Assembly (NCBI RefSeq): GCF_005154805.1
Contig: NZ_CP039727.1
Coordinates: forward strand, 1,361,501 to 1,425,500
Direction of reading: 5' to 3'
DNA: 64,000 nt
DNA from: Bacillus sp. S3
GTDB lineage: Bacteria; Bacillota; Bacilli; Bacillales; Cytobacillaceae
This document shows positions 52,477-61,072 of the stretch, in pieces. Position 1 is the first letter of the stretch; each line of letters starts with the position of its first letter. The position numbers and the translations under genes were made by a program. The notes beneath the pieces are model-generated. The model was not told the origin of the DNA. It was given only the letters and a program-made list of their open reading frames with translations, and made no database searches.

Positions 52477-53256
52477 ATGCTTGAGGAAATTTTGAAGCAA
52501 GTTCAAAATGGAACCCTTAGTATAACTGAAGCGAAAGAACAATTGGCAACGTTTGAAAATTTGGGGTTTGCAAAAGTTGACCACCATCGAAAAAAAAGGC
52601 AAGGCTTCGCAGAGGTGGTGTATGGGGAAGGCAAGACAGCTCCGCAAATCATTTCGATTGTTCAGGGCTATAAGGGCACGAAATAACGAGATCCTTGTTA
52701 CTAGAGTCACGAAAGAAAAAGCTGAAAATATCCTGAATACTCTTCCTGACCTAACGTATAGTGAAACGGCAAGAATTCTTTTTTGGAAGAAGGAGAACGC
52801 AGTTAGGAAAACCTCAGAAGGATACATTGCCGTTGTTGCTGCAGGTACGTCTGATTTACCTGTTGCAGAAGAAGCGGCAGTGACTGCAGAAGTTTTGGGC
52901 AGCAAGGTGCATCGTATCTATGACGTTGGTGTTGCTGGGATTCATCGCTTACTAAGTCATGCCGAGGAAATTCAAAAATGCAACTGTGTCTGTTGTTGTA
53001 GCAGGAATGGAGGGAGCTCTTCCAAGTGTAGTGGGTGGGCTTGTTTCCCATCCAGTTATCGCTGTTCCAACAAGCATTGGTTATGGCGCGAATTTTAATG
53101 GCTTTATCTGCGTTGCTTACGATGTTAAACTCTTGTGCATCCGGAATTAGTGTTGTTAATATCGACAATGGTTTTGGCGGGGGGTATAACGCGGTCTTAA
53201 TTCATCAACTAGCACAAAAAGGGGCGGGGGAAAATAATGAGGACACTTTATTTTGA
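52477..53256 (+). pseudogene. larB: LarB, nicotinic acid adenine dinucleotide carboxylase/hydrolase (three +1 frameshifts)
   Basis: Reconstructed as 258 residues, normal for LarB. It carboxylates nicotinate adenine dinucleotide and hydrolyses the anhydride as the first step of nickel-pincer synthesis. The C-terminal half is PurE-like: [57 protein letters not shown]. Breaks are at GGG 52665-52667, AAAAA 52974-52978 and TTT 53103-53105; shortening each by one restores the frame. GGGGGAGAG precedes the ATG. Its 3' end overlaps the larC1 start by 20 bases. Confidence 0.9.
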
Positions 53257-54114
53257 TTGTTTTTCCGGTATTAGCGGAGATATGGTCATTGGGGCGCTAA
53301 TCGATGCAGGAGCCGATCCGAATCGGTTAGTAGAAGAACTAAAAAAGCTCCAAATTGAAGACGAATATGAATTGAAATGGAAAAAGCTTGTAAAGAATGG
53401 TATTACCAGTACGAAGTTTGATGTCCGATCTGCTTAATGATTCTATTCATATACATAGCCATCATGACCACGAACAGATGCATGAACATGAGCATAAAAC
53501 ACCAGCATAGTCATACCCATGAACATGAGCATAGTCACAATCATGAACATAACCAAGGACATAGCCATGATCATATCCACAATCACGGCCATCACCATCA
53601 TCACGATCATCGTGCCTATAAAGATATCGTTGCGTTGATTGAGGAGGCCGGTTTTTCTGAATCAGTAAAGGAAACAGCCTTAAAAATATTTAAACGAATT
53701 GGTGAAGCTGAAGGGCATATTCACGGTATTCCGTTAGAAAAGGTCCATTTTCATGAAGTAGGTGCTGTTGATTCAATCATAGATATTATTGGTGCGGCTA
53801 TCTTGATTGATCAATTAGGTGTCGAGGTCATCAAATCATCGCCGATTCCTCTTGGAAAAGGGAAAATTCAAATTGACCATGGTCTCTATCCGGTACCTGC
53901 ACCAGCAACCCTAGAAATATTAAAAGGGGTACCGATAGAACAATCCGATGTTAAAGCAGAGCTGACAACACCAACTGGTGCAGCAATCGTCGCTGTACTC
54001 GCAGAAGAATTTTGTTCCATACCATCTATGAGAATTAAGTCAATTGGCTACGGGGCAGGAACAAAAACGTTTAAAAATCATCCAAATGTCCTTCGTGTTA
54101 TCATCGGTGAATAA
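53237..54114 (+). pseudogene. larC: LarC1, nickel insertion protein N-terminal part (two +1 frameshifts)
   Basis: Reconstructed as 291 residues. With LarC2 it forms the CTP-dependent nickel insertase (cyclometallase). It starts [16 protein letters not shown], then a His-rich stretch with about 28 His in roughly 55 residues (DNA about 53440-53620), and conserved VHFHEVGAVDSIIDI, LYPVPAPATLEIL, and ELTTPTGAAI. Breaks are at CC 53425-53426 and AAAA 53496-53499. The His-rich stretch likely holds nickel. GGGGCGGGGG precedes the ATG, inside larB. Confidence 0.88.
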
Positions 54115-54152
54115 GTATTCCCTCCATAAAATATATGAAAGGGGCCTTACAA

Positions 54153-54644
54153 GTGGTGTCACATCCTCCTAATCATGAACATTTCGATGACCAAATGGTC
54201 AAAATGGAAGTGAATTTAGATGATATACCAGGTGAATGGCTTGGCTACGTCATGGATTTGCTATTTGATGCAGGGGCAAATGATGTATTTTATACGCCCA
54301 TTTTTATGAAAAAAAATAGACCGGCTGTATTACTTCAATTGCTTTGCTCCCAGAAAAATATTAATAGAATAAAAGAGATTCTCTTTAAGGAAACCACGAC
54401 ACTTGGTGTTCGCTATTATCCGATAACTGTTCATCGTTTAGAAAGAATATTTCGAAGAGTCCCTACTGAATGGGGAATGGTAACCATAAAAGAGGGGATT
54501 TTTGAAGGGCAAGTTGTGCAAAGAGCCCCCGAGTATGAGGAATGTAAAAAGATTGCCGAGTATCATAAAATCCCTTTAAAGCAAGTCTATGCACAGGTTT
54601 GGAAGGCAATTGGACAAGATAACCAGACAGATGATAAAAGATGA
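54153..54644 (+). CDS. larC: LarC2, nickel insertion protein C-terminal part
   Basis: 163 residues of the LarC C-terminal domain, with KMEVNLDDIPGEWLGYVMDLLFDAGANDVFYTPI, MKKNRPA and TTLGVRYYPI. AAAGGGG lies 8 bases before GTG 54153, arguing for its own translation start; an in-frame ATG at 54135 is possible. In Lactobacillus plantarum the two parts are joined by programmed frameshifting, but here the frames do not overlap in a way that allows it. Confidence 0.87.
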   Translation: MVSHPPNHEHFDDQMVKMEVNLDDIPGEWLGYVMDLLFDAGANDVFYTPIFMKKNRPAVLLQLLCSQKNINRIKEILFKETTTLGVRYYPITVHRLERIFRRVPTEWGMVTIKEGIFEGQVVQRAPEYEECKKIAEYHKIPLKQVYAQVWKAIGQDNQTDDKR

Positions 54645-54647
54645 TAA

Positions 54648-54690
54648 AAAAATGAGCTGCTTAGCATTATGCTATGCAGCTCATTCTTTT
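54648..54690. terminator. Bidirectional terminator after larC2
   Basis: Arms AATGAGCTGC and GCAGCTCATT with an inner TAGCA/TGCTA, A-run before and T-rich after. Confidence 0.8.
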
Positions 54691-54970
54691 ATACCCAAGC
54701 TATTTCTGTTAAAAGCTGCTGCTTAAATAATTGGATTAAAAATTCATTATAAAAATCGCTTCTGACAATCACCTGGTACTTGTTATTAGGGTGAAGGTAG
54801 TAATGGATATCGGTTAGGACCTTATTTTCATCAAAAAAATCACGAACTTTTTTCATGTTTTTCTTTAACTCACTATTTAATAATGTAATCGAGAATTCAA
54901 TATCATCCCCGTTGGCTGATTCCTTAATCCCTAGAACATTTTCGTCATATTTATAAGTGACCTTCATCAT
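54689..54970 (-). CDS. Hypothetical 93-residue protein
   Basis: Small soluble protein starting MMKVTYKYDENVLGIK, with alternating hydrophobic residues and a LHPNNKYQVIVRSDFYNEFL stretch, no cysteines and no transmembrane segment. Its start overlaps the permease stop by four bases (ATGA), so it is translationally coupled to the permease and may assist or regulate it. I do not recognise the family. Confidence 0.75.
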   Translation of the reverse strand: MMKVTYKYDENVLGIKESANGDDIEFSITLLNSELKKNMKKVRDFFDENKVLTDIHYYLHPNNKYQVIVRSDFYNEFLIQLFKQQLLTEIAWV

Positions 54971-56259
54971 AGCCCCCCTAGATTAAATATCTTTAAATAA
55001 ATATAAACCGTACAGATGATGATCGAAAGAATCATTAATGGAAAGGCGATTAACAAGAATTTTCCAAATGAAATATGATGTCCTTCTTTTGCGGCAAGCC
55101 CTGCAACGATGACATTGGCACTAGCACCTATTAAAGTTCCATTGCCGCCAAGACAGGCACCAAGAGAGAGACTCCACCAAAGCGGTTCTAAATTATTTAT
55201 GCCTAGTTCACCCATATCTTTGATCATTGGGATCATAGTGGCAACAAACGGTATATTATCAATAAATGCAGATGCAATGGCGCTCACCCAAAGAATGAGA
55301 AGCGATGTAGAAGTCACATCTCCACCAGTTAAATGGACGGAATAATCGGCTAATAACGAAATGACACCGGTTTCAATCAATCCGGATACGAGTACAAATA
55401 GCCCAATGAAGAAGAAAATGGTTGTCCATTCCACTTTTAAAAAGGCTTTATCCAAATATTCTTCGCCTGTTAATAGAAGTAACAGAAATGCTCCAGTTAA
55501 TGCGACAGTCGCCGATTCAATATGTAGCAGCTGATGCAGGAAGAACCCTGCTATGGTAATAGTAAGAGCAATTAATGACTTAGTTAAGAGAGTTTTGTCT
55601 GTAATTTCTTCCTTTTCATCCATGTCCATTAATGCTGCTTTTAATTCGGAAGATGTCCGGAGCTGCTTCCGATAGATGAAAGCCAGGATTGCGATATTAA
55701 CAAATAAGATAAAAAATGAAATAGCAGTAAGGTTATTGATAAATGCCATAAAGGTTAGTTCTTTAACAGCACTTCCAAGCATGATATTAGGTGGGTCACC
55801 GATAAGTGTAGAGGTTCCTCCAATATTCGATGCAATGATTTCAGTGATTAAAAATGGTATTGGGTTTACTCGTAATTGCCTTGTAATACTGAAGGTTACA
55901 GGCACCATTAATAGAACAGTTGTGACATTATCTAAAAAAGCTGATCCTAGTGCGGTAATAACTCCAAGGACGAGTAAAATTTTTAAGGGATCACCTTTCA
56001 CTTTTTTTGCAGCCCAAATGGCTATGAATTTAAACAAGCCTGTTTCAGCTGTGATGGCAACTATAATCATCATTCCAGTCAGCAAACCCAGTGTATTAAA
56101 ATCGATATGGTGTAATGCTTTTTCTTGACCGACAATTCCGAGGATTACCATCATGATTCCGCCGGCCATTGCGATGATAGTACGGTGTATCTTTTCCGTG
56201 ACAATAAAAGCGTAGGTAACGAGAAATACACCAATTGCGATGATTGCTTGTGTTGACAT
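54967..56259 (-). CDS. ArsB/NhaD-type (SLC13-like) membrane permease
   Basis: 430 residues with about 11-12 transmembrane helices, ion-transporter superfamily. Inverted-repeat motifs ASNIGGTSTLIGDPPNIM (about 143-160) and CLGGNGTLIGASANVI near 380 form the two substrate hairpins typical of NhaD, ArsB and SLC13 carriers; LDNVTTVLLMVP and FIDNIPFVATMIP are the paired DN motifs. Substrate could be sodium/proton, arsenite or a carboxylate. It runs opposite to the lar genes, so it is not part of that unit. GGGAGAAGAGG precedes the ATG. Confidence 0.87.
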   Translation of the reverse strand: MSTQAIIAIGVFLVTYAFIVTEKIHRTIIAMAGGIMMVILGIVGQEKALHHIDFNTLGLLTGMMIIVAITAETGLFKFIAIWAAKKVKGDPLKILLVLGVITALGSAFLDNVTTVLLMVPVTFSITRQLRVNPIPFLITEIIASNIGGTSTLIGDPPNIMLGSAVKELTFMAFINNLTAISFFILFVNIAILAFIYRKQLRTSSELKAALMDMDEKEEITDKTLLTKSLIALTITIAGFFLHQLLHIESATVALTGAFLLLLLTGEEYLDKAFLKVEWTTIFFFIGLFVLVSGLIETGVISLLADYSVHLTGGDVTSTSLLILWVSAIASAFIDNIPFVATMIPMIKDMGELGINNLEPLWWSLSLGACLGGNGTLIGASANVIVAGLAAKEGHHISFGKFLLIAFPLMILSIIICTVYIYLKIFNLGGL

Positions 56260-56299
56260 ATATCGACCTCTTCTCCCAAGTTTTTATACATATCATCGA

Positions 56300-56330
56300 A
56301 AAAAGGAGCCCGATTGACAGACTCCGCCTA
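56300..56330 (-). terminator. Possible terminator of the nucleotidase gene
   Basis: GGAGTC/GGGCTCC short stem followed by TTTTTT on the minus strand. Weak stem, so tentative. Confidence 0.4.
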
Positions 56331-56437
56331 TGTTCAGCATATGTATTTTATACTTAATTTTATAAGACTATTCTTGAGATGTAAAGTGGAAATCTGAAAA
56401 TTGTGTCGATAAATAAACAGAGGAGAGCTTTAGCCCA

Positions 56438-57556
56438 TCATAATCCTAATTTTTTTATAAAATCCACTGTTTCCTCGTGCTCGGGTTTAATCAGGTTATA
56501 TAATTTCTTGTCTTTTTTTACAAGTGAATGGCCATTCTCATCTACGATTGGCCTTGTAAATGAAGTGCTTCTTAAAACCTTCCATTCTCCTTCCGTTACC
56601 GAAAGCTGAAGGTCAATAATTCCGAGATGATTTCCAAAGGCACCTGCCATCACAACCGGCTTGCCATTGATTTGTCCCGTTTCCATTTTTGTATTTGGTA
56701 AGTTAGTGTAAACTGGGCCGGGGAAGACACTATGAGAATGTCCGGCCAAAATAGCATCAATCTCAGGTATTTTTGTCAAATAATAGACCGCATTTTCGGT
56801 ATCAGGGTTATACGTTTCGCTGCTAATGCCTGTATGGGCAAGGGCAATAATAATATCCGCTCCTTCTTTCTTCATCAACGGTACAAATTCCTTCGCAGTT
56901 TCTACCATAGGTTTAGCTATCACTTTACCTTCAAGATTTGCTTTATCCCATTTCATTATTTGGGTTGGCATGAGCGCAATTACACCAATTTTTAGTTCGT
57001 GCAGTCTGCCGCTTTGATCCACCAGATTTCTTCTCAAAATGACATAAGGAGTAAAATACGGTTTATTTTTTTTGACCGAATATACATTGGCATTTAATGC
57101 CGGCATCTTTAAACCCTTCAAAGCTGCATTTAAAAACTCTAACCCATAGTTAAACTCATGATTTCCAATGGCAATGGCATCATATCGTAAGTAGTTGAAG
57201 GCACGATATACCGGGTGTGTTTTTCCTTTATGCATGCCCCTAATTCTGGCTAGATATTCCCCGAGTGGATTTCCCTTTAAATGATCACCATCATCAAACA
57301 ATAAGGAATTTTTCACTTCTTTCCTAGCCTCACGTATAAGTTCCGCGGTTTTGACAAGGCCAATTCGGTTGTCTGTTTTTGTTTGATAATAATCATAATT
57401 GACTAAATCTGCATGTAAATCGGTTGTTTCAAGAATGCGTAAATCAACCAATCCTTCGTATTTAGGAATGGTTTCTGCTGCATTTGAAAAGAAAGAACTA
57501 GAAAGCCAAAATAGTGTGAGAAGGATTAGTAATAAAGGAATTCTTTTTTTGTCCAC
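56438..57556 (-). CDS. Secreted metallophosphoesterase, 5'-nucleotidase family without C-terminal domain
   Basis: 372 residues. Signal peptide (hydrophobic 6-22, then AAE), then a calcineurin-like domain with TTDLHAD, DDGDHLKGNP, GNHEFNYG, ALAHTGIS and LAGHSHSVFPG, the five metal motifs of the CpdB/UshA family. Such enzymes cleave 2',3'-cyclic nucleotides and 3'-nucleotides outside the cell. The usual C-terminal 5'-nucleotidase domain is missing: it stops at HEETVDFIKKLGL, where the linker should be. The GTG start follows a G-rich site (GGGGGG). Confidence 0.87.
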   Translation of the reverse strand: MDKKRIPLLLILLTLFWLSSSFFSNAAETIPKYEGLVDLRILETTDLHADLVNYDYYQTKTDNRIGLVKTAELIREARKEVKNSLLFDDGDHLKGNPLGEYLARIRGMHKGKTHPVYRAFNYLRYDAIAIGNHEFNYGLEFLNAALKGLKMPALNANVYSVKKNKPYFTPYVILRRNLVDQSGRLHELKIGVIALMPTQIMKWDKANLEGKVIAKPMVETAKEFVPLMKKEGADIIIALAHTGISSETYNPDTENAVYYLTKIPEIDAILAGHSHSVFPGPVYTNLPNTKMETGQINGKPVVMAGAFGNHLGIIDLQLSVTEGEWKVLRSTSFTRPIVDENGHSLVKKDKKLYNLIKPEHEETVDFIKKLGL

Positions 57557-57748
57557 TAAGATTACCCCCCAACCTATTCTTAAACCAAGGTAAGCTTAGT
57601 GTTTGTTATTCTTGATAATTTATTACAATTCAGTGAAGTGTGACTTTATTCAAGGCGGTATAGACACATTGTGTTTTATAATAGAGGTGGAATAATTTTC
57701 AAGCGCGTCATGGAAACTCATACATAACAAGGGGGAAGTGACAAAATT

Positions 57749-58456
57749 TTGAATTCGAAAAATAAGATAACCATCATGACCGGTCACTTCGGAAGTGGAA
57801 AAACGGAAGTTGCCATTAATCTTGCATTAACTGAAAGATTAACACACGAAAAGGTAGCCATAAATGATTTAGATATTGTAAACCCATATTTTCGTACACG
57901 GGATATTGCGAGGATTCTGCAGCAACATGATGTTGAATTAATTGCACCAAAGGATCAATTGGCGGCAGCGGATCTGCCGATCGTGTCCGGTGAAATCTAT
58001 CGTATCCTGCATGACCGTAGATATCGATTCATTATTGATGCCGGTGGAGATCAAGACGGGGCAACGGCTCTAGGACAATACTATCATGAATGGAAGGATT
58101 TAAGACCGGAATTACTTTTTGTTCTAAATGGGAACCGGCCATATGTCAGCACATTGGAGGGAGCTCTTGACACGGTAGGACAGATTGAAAAGGTCTCTCG
58201 TCTAAAGGTAAACGGCATTATTAATAACGCAAATATTGGCTTGGAGACAACCATAAGAGATATTGAAAAAGGGTATGAATTGAGCTGCCGCTTGGCAGAA
58301 AAGCTGGAAGTTCCTGTTTTGTATACCACCATTTCAAGCCATTTGAAGAGCGTTGCAGAAAACTTTTCTAGCCGCCATGAAGTTGTTTTTATTCAACGGT
58401 ATATGAAACTACCTTGGGAAAAGGAGCATTCACATGGAGAAAAGAGTAATTTTTAA
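57749..58456 (+). CDS. P-loop ATPase heading the 2-oxoacid oxidoreductase operon
   Basis: 235 residues, ParA/CobQ-like fold. Walker A GHFGSGKTEVA (about 11-21), NDLDIVNPYFRTRD as the switch region, FIIDAGGDQDG as Walker B, and NGIINNANIG. The TTG start is preceded by GGGGGAAG at about 10 bases. It overlaps the ferredoxin gene by 23 bases, so it belongs to the same operon. It lacks the CXXC metal site of Mrp/NBP35 iron-sulfur carriers. Role unknown; perhaps assembly or regulation of the oxidoreductase. Confidence 0.82.
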   Translation: MNSKNKITIMTGHFGSGKTEVAINLALTERLTHEKVAINDLDIVNPYFRTRDIARILQQHDVELIAPKDQLAAADLPIVSGEIYRILHDRRYRFIIDAGGDQDGATALGQYYHEWKDLRPELLFVLNGNRPYVSTLEGALDTVGQIEKVSRLKVNGIINNANIGLETTIRDIEKGYELSCRLAEKLEVPVLYTTISSHLKSVAENFSSRHEVVFIQRYMKLPWEKEHSHGEKSNF

Positions 58457-58664
58457 TGAAGAGATTTGTAAGTCATGCAGTTTATGTGTTCATGTATGCC
58501 CAACTAACATAATTTATCTGGCAGATTATTTAAATGGGAAGGGCTACCGGCCGGCAACTGTTATAAATCAAGAAAATTGTATAAGTTGTGCAAAGTGTGC
58601 CCAAGTTTGCCCGGATGCTGTAATTGCCGTATATAGGCCGGTAAAAATTTTGCAAACAGTGTAA
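58434..58664 (+). CDS. 2-oxoacid:ferredoxin oxidoreductase, ferredoxin (delta) subunit
   Basis: 76-residue protein with two 4Fe-4S motifs, CKSCSLCVHVCPT and CISCAKCAQVCPD, giving the electron-carrying subunit of a KOR/VOR-type enzyme. It starts inside the ATPase gene behind GGGAAAAGGAG. Confidence 0.92.
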   Translation: MEKRVIFNEEICKSCSLCVHVCPTNIIYLADYLNGKGYRPATVINQENCISCAKCAQVCPDAVIAVYRPVKILQTV

Positions 58665-58683
58665 TGTGAAGGGAGTTATTCTC

Positions 58684-59748
58684 ATGGTGAAAGTATTAAT
58701 GAAAGGAAATGAAGTCATTGCAGAGGCTGCAGTACATGCAGGGTGTAAGTATTTTTTTGGCTACCCGATTACACCACAAAGTGAACTTGTCGCCTATATG
58801 GCAAGAAGACTTCCTGAAGCTGGAGGATTATTTTTACAGGCTGAGAGTGAAGTAGCGGCAATTAATATGGTGTATGGTGCAGCAAGTACCGGAGTAAGGG
58901 TCATGACTTCCTCCTCAAGCCCTGGGTTCAGCTTGAAGCAAGAGGGGATTTCCTATCTAGTCGGGTCAGAGCTTCCGGCTGTGATTTGTAATATTGTTCG
59001 CGGGGGACCGGGACTTGGGAATATTCAGCCTGCCCAATCAGATTATTTCCAAGCCACCAAAGGCGGCGGACATGGGGATTACAATATCCCTGTTTTAGCG
59101 CCGGCAAGTTTACAAGAAATTGTGGAATTGACACAGGATGCTTTTGACATTGCAGACCGTTACAGAACGCCAGTGATTTTAATGGGAGATGGCATGCTGG
59201 GGCAAATGATGGAGCCGGTGGAATTTGGAGTATGTCGGGAAACGGAATGGTTGAAGAAGGAATGGGCGACAACAGGCACTCGCGGCGACGGCGGTCCCAA
59301 AATTATTACCTCACTTGAACTCGATGCAGAAAGTTTAGAAAAGCGAAACATTCATCTGCAGCAGAAATTTGCTTTGATGAAAGAAAAAGAAGTTCGATAT
59401 GAAACATATCAAATCGATGATGCAGATTACATAATGGTTGCTTTCGGCACGGTTGCTCGGATCACTATGAATGCCATTACTAAAGCAAGACAGAATGGGA
59501 TCAAGGTTGGAATGATTAGACCTATTTCCCTTTGGCCATTTCCTGAAAAGCCCTTTATTGAAACAAGAGACCAAGTTAAGTCCTATATATCTGTTGAAAT
59601 GAGCGCAGGCCAAATGGTAGAAGATGTTAGACTTGCTGTGAATGGGCACGCACCTGTAGACTTCTATGGCAGAACAGGCGGGGTTGTTCCTGCACAAGAG
59701 GAAATCTACGATAAGATTATGTCTGCCGCCGGGGGTGCAACGGTATGA
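58684..59748 (+). CDS. 2-oxoacid:ferredoxin oxidoreductase, alpha subunit
   Basis: 354 residues. KGNEVIAEAAVHAGCKYFFGYPITPQSEL is the pyrimidine-binding half with the family glutamate near AESEVAAINMVYGAA. C-terminal VAFGTVARI and the transketolase-C-like domain follow. It decarboxylates a 2-oxoacid with CoA, passing electrons to ferredoxin; 2-oxoglutarate and 3-methyl-2-oxobutanoate are both possible substrates. Start 58684 follows GAAGGGA. Its stop overlaps the beta subunit start by 4 bases. Confidence 0.92.
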   Translation: MVKVLMKGNEVIAEAAVHAGCKYFFGYPITPQSELVAYMARRLPEAGGLFLQAESEVAAINMVYGAASTGVRVMTSSSSPGFSLKQEGISYLVGSELPAVICNIVRGGPGLGNIQPAQSDYFQATKGGGHGDYNIPVLAPASLQEIVELTQDAFDIADRYRTPVILMGDGMLGQMMEPVEFGVCRETEWLKKEWATTGTRGDGGPKIITSLELDAESLEKRNIHLQQKFALMKEKEVRYETYQIDDADYIMVAFGTVARITMNAITKARQNGIKVGMIRPISLWPFPEKPFIETRDQVKSYISVEMSAGQMVEDVRLAVNGHAPVDFYGRTGGVVPAQEEIYDKIMSAAGGATV

Positions 59749-60497
59749 CAATGAAGACAGTCTTTAAAAAAACTAGCGGTCTGACCGACAAACCAACACA
59801 TTATTGTCCAGGCTGTACGCACGGCGTGATTCACCGTCTTGTTGGTGAAGTATTAGAAGAAATGGATATTTTAGAAGATTCGATTGGGGTCGCATCGGTA
59901 GGATGTTCGGTGTTATCGTATGAGTATTTTAATTGTGATATGACACAGGCAGCACATGGGCGTGCTCCTGCAGTCGCAACAGGAGTGAAACGGGTGTTGC
60001 CTGATCGCTTTGTTTTTACGTACCAAGGGGACGGGGACCTCGCTTCAATCGGAATCAGTGAAGTCATTCATGCTGCGGCAAGAGGGGAGAATATCACCGT
60101 TATCTTTGTTAATAATGCCATTTATGGGATGACAGGTGGACAAATGGCCCCTACGACACTGATTGGTCAAAAAACGGCAACCACCCCATTCGGCAGGGAT
60201 GCCGGTATACAAGGTTCACCCATTAAAGTATGTGAAATGATCGCAACACTTGATGGTGCTGCCTATATTGAGCGGGTTTCCACCCATGATGTTCAGCATG
60301 TTCAAAAAGCAAAGAAAGCGATCAGAAGGGCATTTGAAACACAGAAAAAAGGATTAGGCTTTTCCTTGATTGAAGTCCTCTCGACATGTCCAACAAACTG
60401 GGGACTAGACCCGGCGGAGTCGCTTGAATGGATAAAGGACAATATGGTCCCTGTCTATCCTCTTGGTATTTATAAAAACAAAGAGGGGGTGAACTAG
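59745..60497 (+). CDS. 2-oxoacid:ferredoxin oxidoreductase, beta subunit (TPP-binding)
   Basis: 250 residues. HYCPGCTHG near the start, the thiamine diphosphate motif QGDGDLASIGISE ... NNAIYGMTGGQMAPTT, and STCPTNWGL near the end. It binds TPP-magnesium and completes the active site with the alpha subunit. It follows the alpha gene with a 4-base overlap. Confidence 0.93.
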   Translation: MTMKTVFKKTSGLTDKPTHYCPGCTHGVIHRLVGEVLEEMDILEDSIGVASVGCSVLSYEYFNCDMTQAAHGRAPAVATGVKRVLPDRFVFTYQGDGDLASIGISEVIHAAARGENITVIFVNNAIYGMTGGQMAPTTLIGQKTATTPFGRDAGIQGSPIKVCEMIATLDGAAYIERVSTHDVQHVQKAKKAIRRAFETQKKGLGFSLIEVLSTCPTNWGLDPAESLEWIKDNMVPVYPLGIYKNKEGVN

Positions 60498-60500
60498 CTG

Positions 60501-61049
60501 ATGCATGAAGAGATAATCATTGCCGGTTTCGGCGGGCAAGGTGTCATGTCGATGGGACAATTGATTGCCTATGCAGGGATGCTTGAAGGAAAGGGTGTTT
60601 CATGGCTTCCCTCCTATGGTCCGGAACAACGGGGAGGTACAGCCAATTGTGCTGTTGTTGTCAGTGATGGGCCTGTTGGCTCTCCGCTTGTATCAAGACC
60701 ATCAACAGCAATTGTATTGAATAATCCTTCATTTGATAAGTTCGAGCCGCGTGTTCAACCAGGAGGAATATTAATTCTCAATTCTTCATTGGTTGTCAAA
60801 GCAACCGGGCGGAAGGACATCAAGGTAATCGAAATACGTGCAACCGACATAGCCAATGACTTAGGAAATCCCCGTGTTGCCAATATGATTTTATTAGGTG
60901 CATTTCTAGAGTCCAGAAAAATTGTTTCAAATGAGTCCATTATTGAGTCATTAAAGAAAGTTCTATCAGCTGATAAACATCATTTATTAGAGATTAATAA
61001 GCAGGCACTGGAAAAGGGTGCATCTTTAATTGGGGTATGTAAATCATAA
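60501..61049 (+). CDS. 2-oxoacid:acceptor oxidoreductase, gamma subunit
   Basis: 182 residues beginning [20 protein letters not shown], with [13 protein letters not shown] and [11 protein letters not shown], typical gamma subunit. Completes a four-subunit enzyme. It begins 3 bases after the beta stop with AGAGGGGGTG upstream. Confidence 0.93.
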   Translation: MHEEIIIAGFGGQGVMSMGQLIAYAGMLEGKGVSWLPSYGPEQRGGTANCAVVVSDGPVGSPLVSRPSTAIVLNNPSFDKFEPRVQPGGILILNSSLVVKATGRKDIKVIEIRATDIANDLGNPRVANMILLGAFLESRKIVSNESIIESLKKVLSADKHHLLEINKQALEKGASLIGVCKS

Positions 61050-61072
61050 TAATAAACAAGGAGGAATGTAGA

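Noticed and set aside
54100..54160. Programmed -1 frameshift joining larC1 and larC2
   Set aside because: The -1 frame has a stop at 54108-54110 and the 0 frame stops at 54112-54114, leaving no slippery sequence or overlap; a ribosome site and GTG at 54153 explain larC2 better.
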